A program made the translations under genes and the position numbers. A model generated the notes under the pieces. It made no database searches. It was not told the DNA's origin and saw only the letters and a program-made list of their open reading frames with translations. 33,008 nucleotides of DNA from CADCWK01 sp964244115 (GTDB lineage: Bacteria > Chloroflexota > Chloroflexia > Thermomicrobiales > UBA6265): positions 1-33,008 of the forward strand of contig CAXTHM010000043.1 in NCBI GenBank assembly GCA_964244115.1, read 5' to 3'. Below, piece after piece: positions 24,701 through 32,500 of the stretch; the stretch's first letter is position 1; the number at the start of each line of letters is the position of its first letter.

Positions 24701-25459
24701 GGACGTCCCACCGCCGGAGAGGGGCTCGCCCTCGCCGCGAATGCTGGAGAAGTTGGTCCCCGTCCCGGAGCCGTACTTGAAGATGCGGGCCTCGCGGATC
24801 CAGAGATCCATGATGCCGCCCTCGTTGACGAGGTCGTCGGAGACGCTCTGGATGAAGCAGGCGTGCGGCTGCGGCCGGGTGTAGGCGTCGGCGCTCTGCT
24901 TGACCTGACCGTCGGCCGGGTCCACGAAGTAGTGCCCCTGGGCCGGTCCGGTGATGCCGTAGGCCCAGGCGAGGCCGGTGTTGAACCACTGCGGCGAGTT
25001 CGGCGCGGCCATCTGCGTCAGCAGCATGTGCGACAGCTCGGCCTCGAAGGTCTCGGCGTCCGCAGTCGTCGCGAAGTAGCCGTTCTCCTCGCCCCACCAG
25101 CGCCACGCACCGGTCAGCCGGCCGATCACCTGCCGGGCCGAGCGCTCGGGCCCGAGGACGGGCTGACCGTCCGCGTCGAGGACCGCGTTGCCCTCGGCAT
25201 CGACCTGTGGGACACCAGCCTTGCGGAAGTACTTGGAGACCATGATGTCGGCGGCGACCTGCGACCACGCCGCCGGGACCTCGGCGTCCTTCATCTCGAA
25301 GACGACGCTGCCATCCGGGTTCGCGATCCGCGAGGTCCGGGTGTTCCAGGCGATCGCGTCGAAGACATCGGTGCCGGCGGTAGTGAAGTGCCGCGGGACG
25401 GTCAGCCCGGTGCCCTGATGGGTGGAAGGAGACCGGCGCGAATCGGTGTGCTCGGACAT
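21731..25459 (-). CDS. nrdJ: Vitamin B12-dependent (class II) ribonucleotide reductase
   Basis: A 1242-residue adenosylcobalamin-dependent RNR that reduces ribonucleotides to deoxyribonucleotides. It shows NSPQWFNTGLAWAYG, FKYGSGTGTNFSSIRG, the active-site SNPCSEYMFLDNSACNLASLNL region (about residues 406-425), APTGTIGLLMDCDTTGVEPD, and the C-terminal CDVCG plus CYKCLNCG cysteine clusters typical of the long NrdJ type. Between about residues 876 and 926 there is an Ala/Glu-rich likely coiled-coil insert. Near 1135-1157 a low-complexity HHH(NG)n run lies in a long linker before the zinc/redox tail. ATG 25459 is preferred over ATG 25465 because GGAG lies six bases before it. No class I or III RNR is in the window. 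Possible NrdR boxes lie upstream. Confidence 0.97.
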   Translation of the reverse strand: MSEHTDSRRSPSTHQGTGLTVPRHFTTAGTDVFDAIAWNTRTSRIANPDGSVVFEMKDAEVPAAWSQVAADIMVSKYFRKAGVPQVDAEGNAVLDADGQPVLGPERSARQVIGRLTGAWRWWGEENGYFATTADAETFEAELSHMLLTQMAAPNSPQWFNTGLAWAYGITGPAQGHYFVDPADGQVKQSADAYTRPQPHACFIQSVSDDLVNEGGIMDLWIREARIFKYGSGTGTNFSSIRGEGEPLSGGGTSSGLMSFLKVGDRAAGAIKSGGTTRRAAKMVTLDIDHPDIPTFISWKANEEKKVAALMAAGYSSDFNGEAYATVSGQNSNNSVRVSNAFLKAVRNDEDWELIRRTDGKPSKTLKARDLWRQMAEASWACADPGLQYDSTINEWHTAPESGRINGSNPCSEYMFLDNSACNLASLNLHKFVDAETGAIDIESFRHAVRLWTIVLEISVLMAQFPSKEIARISYDFRTLGLGYANLGTVLMRSGIPYDSDEARAFAGAITAIMTGESYATSSELAAHLGPFAGYELNERHMLRVIRNHRRAAWNVPAEEYEGLEVRPIAIDPALAPTDLLTAARDSWDRALAGGELHGYRNAQVSLLAPTGTIGLLMDCDTTGVEPDFALVKFKKLAGGGYFKIANQSVEPALENLGYDDAQRGDIIRYLLGALSLETSPHINRESLKAKGFTDGDLAKIEASLPATFELSFAFSPWTLGEETLARLGFSMEQATAPDFDLLRALGFSNAQINEANEFVCGTMTVEGAPHLRDEHLPVFDCANKNGKKGERYISAHGHIAMMGAAQSFLSGAISKTINMPHEATVEDIEAVHMESWNHGIKAIALYRDGSKMSQPLSTKSDRQSEDEAEALDPDEIRQLIADAVAEAVAQAETALAAEHETAAAKLAAAEARAAAATAEVARLKAEVERASAPSASPAPYRRRLPARRHGFTQEARVAGHKVFLRTGEYEDGTLGEIFIDMHKEGAAYRSMINSFAIAISKGLQYGVPLEEFVETFTFVRFEPQGMVTGHPNIKMATSMIDYVFRVLGLEYLGRSDLVQVAPDPSDLVPQPLTGASSGGGDAPDAGGSTFPSWTGAVGPSSGPSSPVAVTPTEPAQAVSIPAAPSPIASASGVGHVDHHHANGNGNGNGNGHSNGNGHHHEPVSAMPELRLTPTAVAERPITDTQAFAVIPISGPVGGANQMDAYLSEMMGDAPFCDVCGHITVRNGACYKCLNCGNSLGCS

Positions 25460-25720
25460 GGTCATCTCCAGGGGCGAGAGAGAGGCGGCGGACGAATGGC
25501 CGTCGCCACGAGTTCAGGGAAGACGGGATGACCGGCGGGGCGGTGATTCCGGGGCGGCTCTGTCATGGGAGGGGACTGGGCTTCGAGCCAACCGGTTCAA
25601 CCAAGGTCGCCTCGCTCCGGCAACGGGGATGCCGGTGAGGCCCCGAGGGGCCGACAGACCGTGTCTTCCCCTCACTGGACGACCATGTTACCACCGGCGG
25701 TCCCAGACCACAAGAGAGAA

Positions 25721-25766
25721 CCACTAGCTGTAGTGGCTGCATACGGGTCCGCCACCTAGATGTGGA
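25721..25766 (-). promoter_or_regulatory. Two palindromes resembling tandem NrdR boxes upstream of nrdJ
   Basis: CCACTAGCTGTAGTGG (25721-25736) is a palindrome with 6-base arms and fits the NrdR-box pattern CAC(T/A)A-N4-T(A/T)GTG. A weaker palindrome CCACCTAGATGTGG lies at 25752-25765. The centres are 30 bases apart, close to three helical turns, which matches the tandem spacing known for NrdR boxes before RNR genes. They lie about 260 bases before the nrdJ start, so a long leader is implied if they are functional. The second site is a poor match. Confidence 0.4.
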
Positions 25767-25930
25767 CTCCTTGTCACAGTAGGCCGACGGGGAACGGCCA
25801 GCGTCAGGATGCTTGGCACCCTTCTCCTCGGGGTGTACGTACACATCATTTCATCATGTTTCCGGGGGAACGTCAACCGAGACGGCGAATCGCCTGTCCG
25901 CCACCGCTATGGACCTCCGGTCACAGGCAT

Positions 25931-25954
25931 GATCCGGATGCGGATACGGATGCG
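25931..25954. repeat. Four tandem GATNCG hexamers
   Basis: GATCCG, GATGCG, GATACG and GATGCG lie head to tail, with a fifth degenerate unit (AATGTC) after them. A short non-coding microsatellite; no function is evident. Confidence 0.6.
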
Positions 25955-26111
25955 AATGTCGTCATAATGAGCTCCCTGCCCAGGGGCAGGTACGCGCAGG
26001 ACGACAGAACGACTCAGGCGAACCGGGGGGCGAACCGCAAGCCGTCGCCGCCAGGTTCGCTGATCAGACGTGCAGGTCCTTCGATTTCGACGAATGTATC
26101 GGGAACGGGAG

Positions 26112-26140
26112 CTGCCCATCCAGGAATGGCGGATGGGCAG
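26112..26140. repeat. Perfect 10-bp hairpin
   Basis: CTGCCCATCC and GGATGGGCAG pair perfectly around a nine-base loop. It has no adjacent gene end and no T run, so it may be part of a leader RNA or a dispersed repeat rather than a terminator. Confidence 0.5.
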
Positions 26141-26446
26141 GACGACCCAAAGGCCGCCCATCTACTCAATGCTCCTATACGTACATAGCCCATAGGTCGC
26201 TTATTCTCGTCCAGACTCCGTACCCGTCCGTCCCATGCGGCCCGGCCGTGTAGGATATCGGCGAAGCGCTTCCGGGTGCGCTATGGCGAGGCATGAGTCT
26301 CGCGTCGCCCCGGTCCTGATCCGGTCGGGCGCCGGCCGTCCCTGGAACCCGGGACGACTGGCCTCCCCGCTCCCCGGACCGGAAACAGGAGCGCCAGATT
26401 TTCGCTTAGTCGCGACCCCATCGGTCGGGCGAACAGGAGATGCACC

Positions 26447-27289
26447 ATGTCGCCAACGCGACTCACCCATGACCGCCGGATACTGATGGCGCTCGTGCTT
26501 GCGCTCGTCGTGGCCTGTCTGTCCTGGACTGCCCAGGCTGCGGCCAGCGCGGCGACGGTCCACTCGGCTCAGCCAGGTTCGGCCCAGTTCGGCAAACAGG
26601 ACGAGCCGGCCGGGACCGGTGGCGTCCAGATCATCAAGACGGTCTGCAACACCGACGAGCCCGACCACCCGACCATGTTCTCGGTCAATCAGCCCAAGGC
26701 CGTCGAGCGGCCGGACGTCAACGCCGTCTACGGCTGCGCCCGCGGGGCCAACGCCACCTTCCGGCTGACGAACGTCGAGACGACCGGCTTCGTGGATCTC
26801 GTCACCGGTGCGGACGGCGAGGCTTCGGCCAACCGGCTGGCCGCCGGCGCCTACACCCTGGTCGAGCTCTCGACCGAGGCGTCGACCGAGTTCGACGTCG
26901 TCGACGACAAGGCGACGATCGTCAGCGTGACGAACTTCAGCTTCCCGCCGTCCGGGACGCTCGAAGTCGTCAACCAGCAGTGCCCGGGTCAGGCCGAGAC
27001 CTTCATCACGGTCGACTGGCCCAGCTTCACCCCGCCGGGCGACCCGGACGGAACGGTGACGCAGTCGCCGGGCGGCTGCCAGTTCGGCAAGGCCAGCCTG
27101 TCGGTGGTGGACGCCCACGGCAACACGATCTGGGAGACCACGACCGGGCCGAGCGGCCTGAGCGTGATCACCCTCCCGCCCGGCACCTACACCGTGATGA
27201 CGTCCGATCCCGGCGCCATCTCCGGGACGGGCATCATCGCCGTCGGCAAGAAGACCAAGGTGATCGTCACGTACCCCGCCGCGGCGTGA
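26447..27289 (+). CDS. Secreted beta-sandwich (prealbumin-like) surface protein
   Basis: A 280-residue exported protein. A basic N-terminus and hydrophobic core (ILMALVLALVVACLSWTAQA) form a signal peptide of about 35 residues. The mature part has two similar beta-rich units, each ending in a pattern of the type L-x-A/P-G-x-Y-T-L/V (LAAGAYTLVEL and LPPGTYTVMTS). This is reminiscent of prealbumin-like/SpaA-type repeats of surface proteins. A few cysteines (VCNTDE, YGCARG, QQCPG, GGCQFG) could form disulfides. There is no sorting signal or C-terminal anchor. CAGGAGA lies seven bases before ATG 26447. It is monocistronic, ending in a strong terminator. Specific function unknown. Confidence 0.8.
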   Translation: MSPTRLTHDRRILMALVLALVVACLSWTAQAAASAATVHSAQPGSAQFGKQDEPAGTGGVQIIKTVCNTDEPDHPTMFSVNQPKAVERPDVNAVYGCARGANATFRLTNVETTGFVDLVTGADGEASANRLAAGAYTLVELSTEASTEFDVVDDKATIVSVTNFSFPPSGTLEVVNQQCPGQAETFITVDWPSFTPPGDPDGTVTQSPGGCQFGKASLSVVDAHGNTIWETTTGPSGLSVITLPPGTYTVMTSDPGAISGTGIIAVGKKTKVIVTYPAAA

Positions 27290-27342
27290 TCCAGACGGTT
27301 CCCACCACCTCCTGACGATCCGTGATCGATCCTGCATAACCA

Positions 27343-27381
27343 GACAGCGCGGCGACCAGCCCTCCCGGTCGCCGCGCTGTC
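27343..27381 (+). terminator. Hairpin terminator of the secreted-protein gene
   Basis: GACAGCGCGGCGACC (27343-27357) pairs perfectly with GGTCGCCGCGCTGTC (27367-27381) around a nine-base loop, 54 bases past the stop. The T run is weak (CATTGTG). Confidence 0.8.
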
Positions 27382-27408
27382 CATTGTGCGATGCGAATAC
27401 GCCTCCTC

Positions 27409-27450
27409 GCAGGGGCGACCCTTGTGGTCGTCCGGCCGCTGCAGCGGCCC
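27409..27450 (+). repeat. Degenerate direct copy of the inverted-repeat arm
   Basis: GCAGGGGCGACCCTTG then TCCGGCCGCTGCAGCGGCC resembles the arm starting at 27455 (GTAGGGGCGAAGCTTG then TCCGGCCGCCGCAGCGGCC). It contains the self-complementary GGCCGCTGCAGCGGCC. It appears to be a diverged head-to-tail copy of the same dispersed repeat. Confidence 0.6.
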
Positions 27451-27454
27451 GTCC

Positions 27455-27701
27455 GTAGGGGCGAAGCTTGCGAGTCCGGCCGCCGCAGCGGCCATCGCCG
27501 CCAGGCGAGACGGTCTCCCAGGTTCGATCCTGTTGGCGAGGACCGATGCGTTCGCTGATCGGGCTCTCCCAATACGCACGTCACGGTGAAATGCCTGGCA
27601 CATTGGCGGTAAATGCGAACGAGGTCGGACCCCCTGACCAACGTCGCGCCCTGCGGGGCGATGGCGCCTGCGGGCGCCGGACTCGCAAGCTTCGCCCCTA
27701 C
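27455..27701. mobile_element. MITE-like element with perfect 26-bp inverted ends
   Basis: The left arm (27455-27480, beginning GTAGGGGCGAAGCTTGCGAG) and right arm (27676-27701, ending CTCGCAAGCTTCGCCCCTAC) are exact reverse complements. Similarity continues inward with mismatches for about 25 more bases (CGCAGCGGCCATCGCC compared with CGCAGGCGCCATCGCC). The 195-base interior has no gene. Size and structure fit a non-autonomous transposable element or a paired dispersed repeat; no target-site duplication was confirmed. Confidence 0.55.
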
Positions 27702-27704
27702 AAG

Positions 27705-27847
27705 ACGGGTGATGCATATTGATTACGCCCATTTGCCGAATCGCCCGGCCCACCGGGCCTTGGGCGAGATCCGCCTCGCCACCGCCCGCGACCCGGCGAC
27801 CAATCCACGCCGGACGTACGCGGCGGAAAACACTATGCATCACCCGT
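27705..27847. repeat. Second inverted repeat with 14-bp perfect arms
   Basis: ACGGGTGATGCATA (27705-27718) and TATGCATCACCCGT (27834-27847) are exact reverse complements enclosing 115 bases. It starts four bases after the previous element, and its right arm touches the stop codon of the downstream minus-strand gene (27847-27849). A second small element or nested insertion is likely. Confidence 0.55.
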
Positions 27848-29106
27848 TACAAGGATTTGCCCACCGACCCGGCCTGTGACGATCGATGCATCGAGATATT
27901 CGTTGCGACGAATCTGATCTTGGGAGGCGTAATCGCGATCAGGTCGTCGGCGCTATCGGTCACCGCGACGGCCTCCAGGTAAGTCAGGGCATCGGCGACC
28001 AGGGCGGCGGTGTCGACCCCGACGGCCTCCGGCAGGAAGCGGGCGAGCCGCTCGATCCCGCCGGTCAGCTTGATGACCGCGCCGGAGCGGTTGCCGTTCC
28101 CGGCATGGTGGATGCCGATCCCGATCTGCAGGATGCCCTGGTACAGCTCCCGGACCGGCCCGCGCTCGGCGTGCCACTCCGCCTCGATCGCGTCGTGGGC
28201 GGCGTAATAGGACCCGGCATTGTGGAGCGCGATCCCCTTCCGTACGCCCGGCGGCAGCGTGCCGGTCGCGAGGACGTCACGCCCGGCCTCGGCGATCAGC
28301 GGGTCGAGGAACCTGGCGACCCGGCGGAACGACTCCCCTGGCTCGGGTCCGAGCGGCGACTCCAGCATGAGGGGACCGTCGTAGCGGGTCACGATCGCCC
28401 GGAGCAGGGCCGGCCACGTGAGGTCGCCGTCGCCGGGCGGCAGGTGCCGAATCCCCTGACCCGCGGTCCCGTCGCCCGAACGGAAGTCGCTCAGGTGGAC
28501 ATTCACGAGGCGGGGCCCCATCGCCCCAAGCAGCAGGAACGGGTTGGCGCCCGCTTCGGCCGCCTGGAACGGGTCGAAGGTGAAGCCGGTCCGCTCGTCG
28601 CCGCTCGCATCCAGCCCGTCGGCGAACCGGCGCACGTCGCGGACGGTCGGGAGGGCGCAGTACGAGACATTCTCGATCGTCAGCGTGATCCCGGCGGCGG
28701 CGCAGCGCCCGGCCAGCCGGTCGGCTGCCTCCGGGAATCGGGCCATCAGGGCCGGGACGTCGGGCTCATGCCGGCGGGACGGGCCGTGCCAGACCATCAC
28801 GGTCGCGCCGAGGATGGCGATGGCCTCGATCGCCCGGTCGAACAGGTCCCAGCCAGCGGCGACCTGCGCCGGATCGTCGCTGAAGACCGGGTGCAGCGCC
28901 TGCTTGACGTGGACGCTGCGGACGCCGGCGCCGGCGGCATCGAACGCTAGCCGGATCTCACGGGCGAACGCGGCCTGGCACTCCTCCGGCTCCTGCAGCA
29001 TGACCTCGACATCCCGGACGCCAATACCCGCGACCAGCCGCGGCGCGTCGACCGTCCGGGCCTGTGGCCAGAACGCCCCAGTCGAGATTCCCAGCCGGTC
29101 GGTCAT
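27847..29106 (-). CDS. Sugar-phosphate isomerase/epimerase-like TIM barrel fused to DUF309
   Basis: A 419-residue two-domain protein. Residues ~1-270 look like a xylose-isomerase-like/AP-endonuclease-2 TIM barrel: LGISTGAFWPQ, FDAAGAGVRSVHVKQALHPVF, GITLTIENVSYCALPTVRDV, FTFDPFQAAEAG, LVNVHLSDF and ESPLGPEPGESFRRVARFL. Residues ~290-400 match DUF309: ALHNAGSYYAAHDAIEAEWH, LYQGILQIGIGIHHAGNGNRSGA. ATG 29106 follows AGGAGGAG by eight bases and is preferred over GTG 29112. The last few codons and the stop lie at the edge of the inverted repeat at 27834-27847, so the original C-terminus may have been altered. DUF309 is usually a stand-alone short protein; the fusion links it to carbohydrate chemistry, but no substrate can be named. 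Confidence 0.85.
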   Translation of the reverse strand: MTDRLGISTGAFWPQARTVDAPRLVAGIGVRDVEVMLQEPEECQAAFAREIRLAFDAAGAGVRSVHVKQALHPVFSDDPAQVAAGWDLFDRAIEAIAILGATVMVWHGPSRRHEPDVPALMARFPEAADRLAGRCAAAGITLTIENVSYCALPTVRDVRRFADGLDASGDERTGFTFDPFQAAEAGANPFLLLGAMGPRLVNVHLSDFRSGDGTAGQGIRHLPPGDGDLTWPALLRAIVTRYDGPLMLESPLGPEPGESFRRVARFLDPLIAEAGRDVLATGTLPPGVRKGIALHNAGSYYAAHDAIEAEWHAERGPVRELYQGILQIGIGIHHAGNGNRSGAVIKLTGGIERLARFLPEAVGVDTAALVADALTYLEAVAVTDSADDLIAITPPKIRFVATNISMHRSSQAGSVGKSL

Positions 29107-29514
29107 CGCCACGTCTCCTCCTGATCGCTTGTGACGACGACTATCGAGCGAGCGAGCGATATCGGTATTGGGCCGTCGACGCTGTCAACCGTTCGGCCCG
29201 AGCTGAAGGATCGCTTCCAGACCGCGTGACGCCGCTTCACCAGGCGTCGTCGAGCGAAGCGGCGCGGTCGAGAGCGGACGGCAGGACCAAGTATTGCCCA
29301 GCCTGCTGGTCATCGTCGCCGCCCCCTACCGCCTCCGTTCCGGTCAACCATTCCCGCCGCGTGCTACCATCTTCGGCTGACTCAGCCAGCCAGATCCCCG
29401 CCGCTCACCGACCGCGCATCGCCGTATGCGGACGCATCGCCGTCGCACGCGAGCGGTTCGGCCATGCCGCTCCTCTGTCACACGCCGCCCACCGCAAGAC
29501 GAGAGGAGTCCCAC
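29107..29514. other. Divergent intergenic region before smc
   Basis: About 410 bases between divergent genes, with no coding sequence I can support. It includes a (CGAG)n stretch near 29146. TACCAT near 29364 is a possible -10 for smc but lacks a convincing -35. Confidence 0.5.
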
Positions 29515-32500
29515 ATGAGCGCCAACCCCACCGATGCGGCAGCGCCAGACTCCCGGACCACCTCGGCGAACGGCGCGACTGCGGCGACCGTGACACCGTC
29601 CCCCGTCGGCCCTCGCCTGACGAAGCTGGAGGTCCACGGCTTCAAGAGCTTCGCCACCCGGACGACGCTGGTGTTCGAGCAGGGGATCACGGCGGTGATC
29701 GGCCCCAACGGCAGCGGCAAGTCGAACGTGTCCGACGCCGTCCGCTGGGTGCTGGGCGAGACCAGCCAGAACGCCCTCCGCAGCCGCAAGACCGACGACG
29801 TCATCTTCGCCGGCGGCAGCGGCCGGGCACCGCTCGGGATGGCCGAGGTCACCGTCACCTTCGACAACAGCACCGGCTGGCTGCCGAGCGAGTTCACCGA
29901 GGTCACGATCACCCGCCGGGCCTTCCGCAGCGGCGATTCCAACTACCTGATCAACGGCCGCCGCGTCCGGCTCAAGGACGTCCACCAGCTCGTCGCCTCG
30001 CTGGGTCAGAGCTACACCGTCGTCGGGCAGGGGCTGATGGACGCCGCCCTCAGCCAGCGGCCGGAGGAGCGCCGCGGCCTGTTCGAGCACGCCGCCGACC
30101 TGGCCGGGCTGCGGATGAAGGCGGTCGAGGCCGAGCGCAACCTGGCCGAGGTCGACGCCAACTCCACCCGGCTCAACGACCTGCTCAGCGAGCTCGAGCC
30201 GCGGCTCAGGGCGCTGGGACGCAACGCCCGCCAGGCACGGGACTGGCAGTCCGTCCGCGACACCCTGCTCGCGATCCAGCGGACGCACTACCGCTCGCTC
30301 TACACCGTCGCGGCCGAGGCAGCCCACGCCGCCCAGGAGATCGTCGCGCGGGCCAGCACGGCCGTCGAGGCCGGGGAGGCCCGGCTGGCGACACACCTCG
30401 CCGCCGAAGTCAGCCACCGGCAGGAGCTGGACCGGGCGACGCAGGCGCTGGAGCGGTTCGGCGCCCGCCTCCAGGCGACCAGCGAGGAGGCCCAGCGGGT
30501 CGGGCACCAGCGCGACCTCGCCGGCGAGCGGTTGCTGGCTCTGACCCGGCGCCGCCAGGACATGGCCGACACCCAGGCCGGGCTGGACGAGCAGGCCGCG
30601 ACGATGGCGCTCGAACTGGAGGCCGTCGTCACCCAGACCGCGACGGTCGAGGCCAGCGTCGCCACCGCCCGGGAGGCGATCGCCGCCCTCCGCCGCGAGA
30701 CCGCCGAGGTCAGCGCCCGCCGCACCGGCCACGAGCGCGACGTCGAACGGCTCCGCCGGGAGCTGCGGGACAGCGAGCGCCGCGCCACCGACCAGCAGCG
30801 CCAGGCCGCCCTGCTCGAGCAGCGCCGGGAACTCGACGCCGCCGAGCTGACTCGCCACGAACGCGCCATCACGGAGCGAACCCAGCGCATCGCGAACGCC
30901 CGAGCGGACCTCGAGACGCACGACGCCGGGGTCGTCGACCAGCAGGCCGCCGAGGCGACGCTGACCACGAGGCTGGCGGAGATCGCCGCACGGGAGCAGG
31001 CGGCCACCGCCGCCGTCGGTGCGGCCCGGCGGGAGCTGGCCGACGCCGACCGGCACCTCGGCGAGGCCGCCGCCAGGCAGCGAGCCCTGCAACAGATGCA
31101 CGACAGCGGTGCCGGGCTCCATTCCGGCGTCCGGGCCGTCGTCCAGGCCGCCCGCTCCGGCGAGCTGTCCGGCATCCGCGGGACGGTGGGCGAGCTGATC
31201 GCCCTGCCGCCCCGCTATGACACCGCGATCGAGGTCGCGCTCGGTGGCCACCTGCAGGATGTCGTCGTCGATCGCTGGGCCGATGCCGAGGCGGCGATCG
31301 CCCACCTGCGCCGCGTCCGGGCCGGCCGGGCGACGTTCCAGCCCCGTGACACCGTCCGGGGCCGGGGCGGCAGGGGCCGGCCGGACGCCACGCTGCGGCG
31401 GCCCGGCGTCCACGGTCTCGCCAGCGATCTGATCGAGATCGACGACGCGTTCGCCGGCGTCGCCGAGGCGCTGCTCGGCCGGACCGTCGTGGTCGACGAC
31501 CTCGCCGTCGCCCGGTCCATCCTCGGCGACCTGCCGACCGGCTTCAGCGCCGTCACCCTCGGCGGCGACATCGCCCGGACCGGCGGCTCGGTGACGGGCG
31601 GCGCGGCCGTCCGGGAGACGGGGACGCTGGCCCGGGAGCGCGAACTCCGCGAGCTACCCGAGCAGGTCGCGGCCCTGGCCACCGATCGGCAGGGCCGCGT
31701 CGATGCGTTGGCCGCCGCCGAGGCGATCCCGGCGATGATCGCCACCGAGGCCCGGTCGGTCGAAGGGGAACTGGCCGGGCTCCGGGCGATGGCGCGGGAG
31801 CGGGCCGGGCAGCGAACGCGGCTCACGACCTGGCTGACCGACCTGGAGACCGAGCAGCGCGGGGCCGAGCGCCGGCTGGAGGCGATCCGGCAGGCGATCG
31901 TCTCCCGTGGCGACGAGCAGTCCGCCATCGCCGAGGTCGAGACGACGCTGGCCGAGAGCCGGGCGGAGCTTCAGATCCGCCTCCAGGCGGCCGAGACCGC
32001 CCTGGCCGACGTCGGCAGCGCCGCGACGACCGCCGAGCGCGCCATCGCCGACCACCAGCGTGACCTCGCCACCCTGGAGGAGCGTCTCCGGGCCGAGCGT
32101 CGCCGGCAGGCATCCCTGACCGCCCAGCGCCAGGCCCTCCGGGACGAGCTCGCCACTCGATCCGAGCGGACCTCGACGCTCGACGGCGAGATCACCGCCC
32201 TGACCAACCAGCGTCAGCGGCTGGAGCGGGAGTCGACCGCCCTCGAGACCCAGCTCGCCACGGCCCGGGAGCAGCGCCAGCCGCTCGACGCCGCCGCCCG
32301 GACGGCGCAGGCCGCCCTGACCCGCATCACGGCCGGGATCGAGACCGAGCGCCGGGCCCAGCTCGGCCACGAGCGGGCACGCGGCGAGGCCAGCCTCGGG
32401 CTGGAGCGAGCCCGGGCGGACCTGACGGCGATCGAGCTCCGGATCATGGACGACCTCCACCTCGACGACCCGGCCGACATCCTCGCCCCCGCCGAACCCG

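Larger units (their letters stand above)
25460..26446. other. Long intergenic region between nrdJ and the secreted protein
   Basis: About 990 bases with no believable gene, the longest non-coding stretch here. It contains two palindromes at 25721-25766, four tandem GATNCG hexamers at 25931-25954, and a 10-bp hairpin at 26112-26140. An A+T-richer patch with TATACGTACATAGCCCATAGG-like sequence lies around 26174-26200. The leaders of both divergent genes must be here; a riboswitch upstream of nrdJ was considered but is not supported. Confidence 0.55.
27290..27846. other. Repeat-rich spacer
   Basis: 557 bases with no gene. It is made of a terminator and nested inverted repeats, described separately. 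Small open frames across it are repeat-derived. Confidence 0.7.

Noticed and set aside
25760..25830. Possible cobalamin riboswitch upstream of nrdJ (minus strand CCTACTGTGACAAGGAG)
   Set aside because: It resembles the GCCACTG(T) core, but the required GGGAA..GGTG..AA elements and a proper B12 box are not found. Such switches also usually control B12-independent enzymes.
25931..25957. Tandem hexamers as a CRISPR or origin iteron array
   Set aside because: Only four 6-base units with no spacers and no cas, rep or dnaA context.
27515..27545. tRNA-like T-arm (GGTTCGATCC)
   Set aside because: The T-stem does not pair over five bases and no acceptor stem, anticodon arm or CCA is present; it lies inside a repeat.
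29344..31413. 689-codon minus-strand open frame
   Set aside because: Antisense of smc, with no family features.
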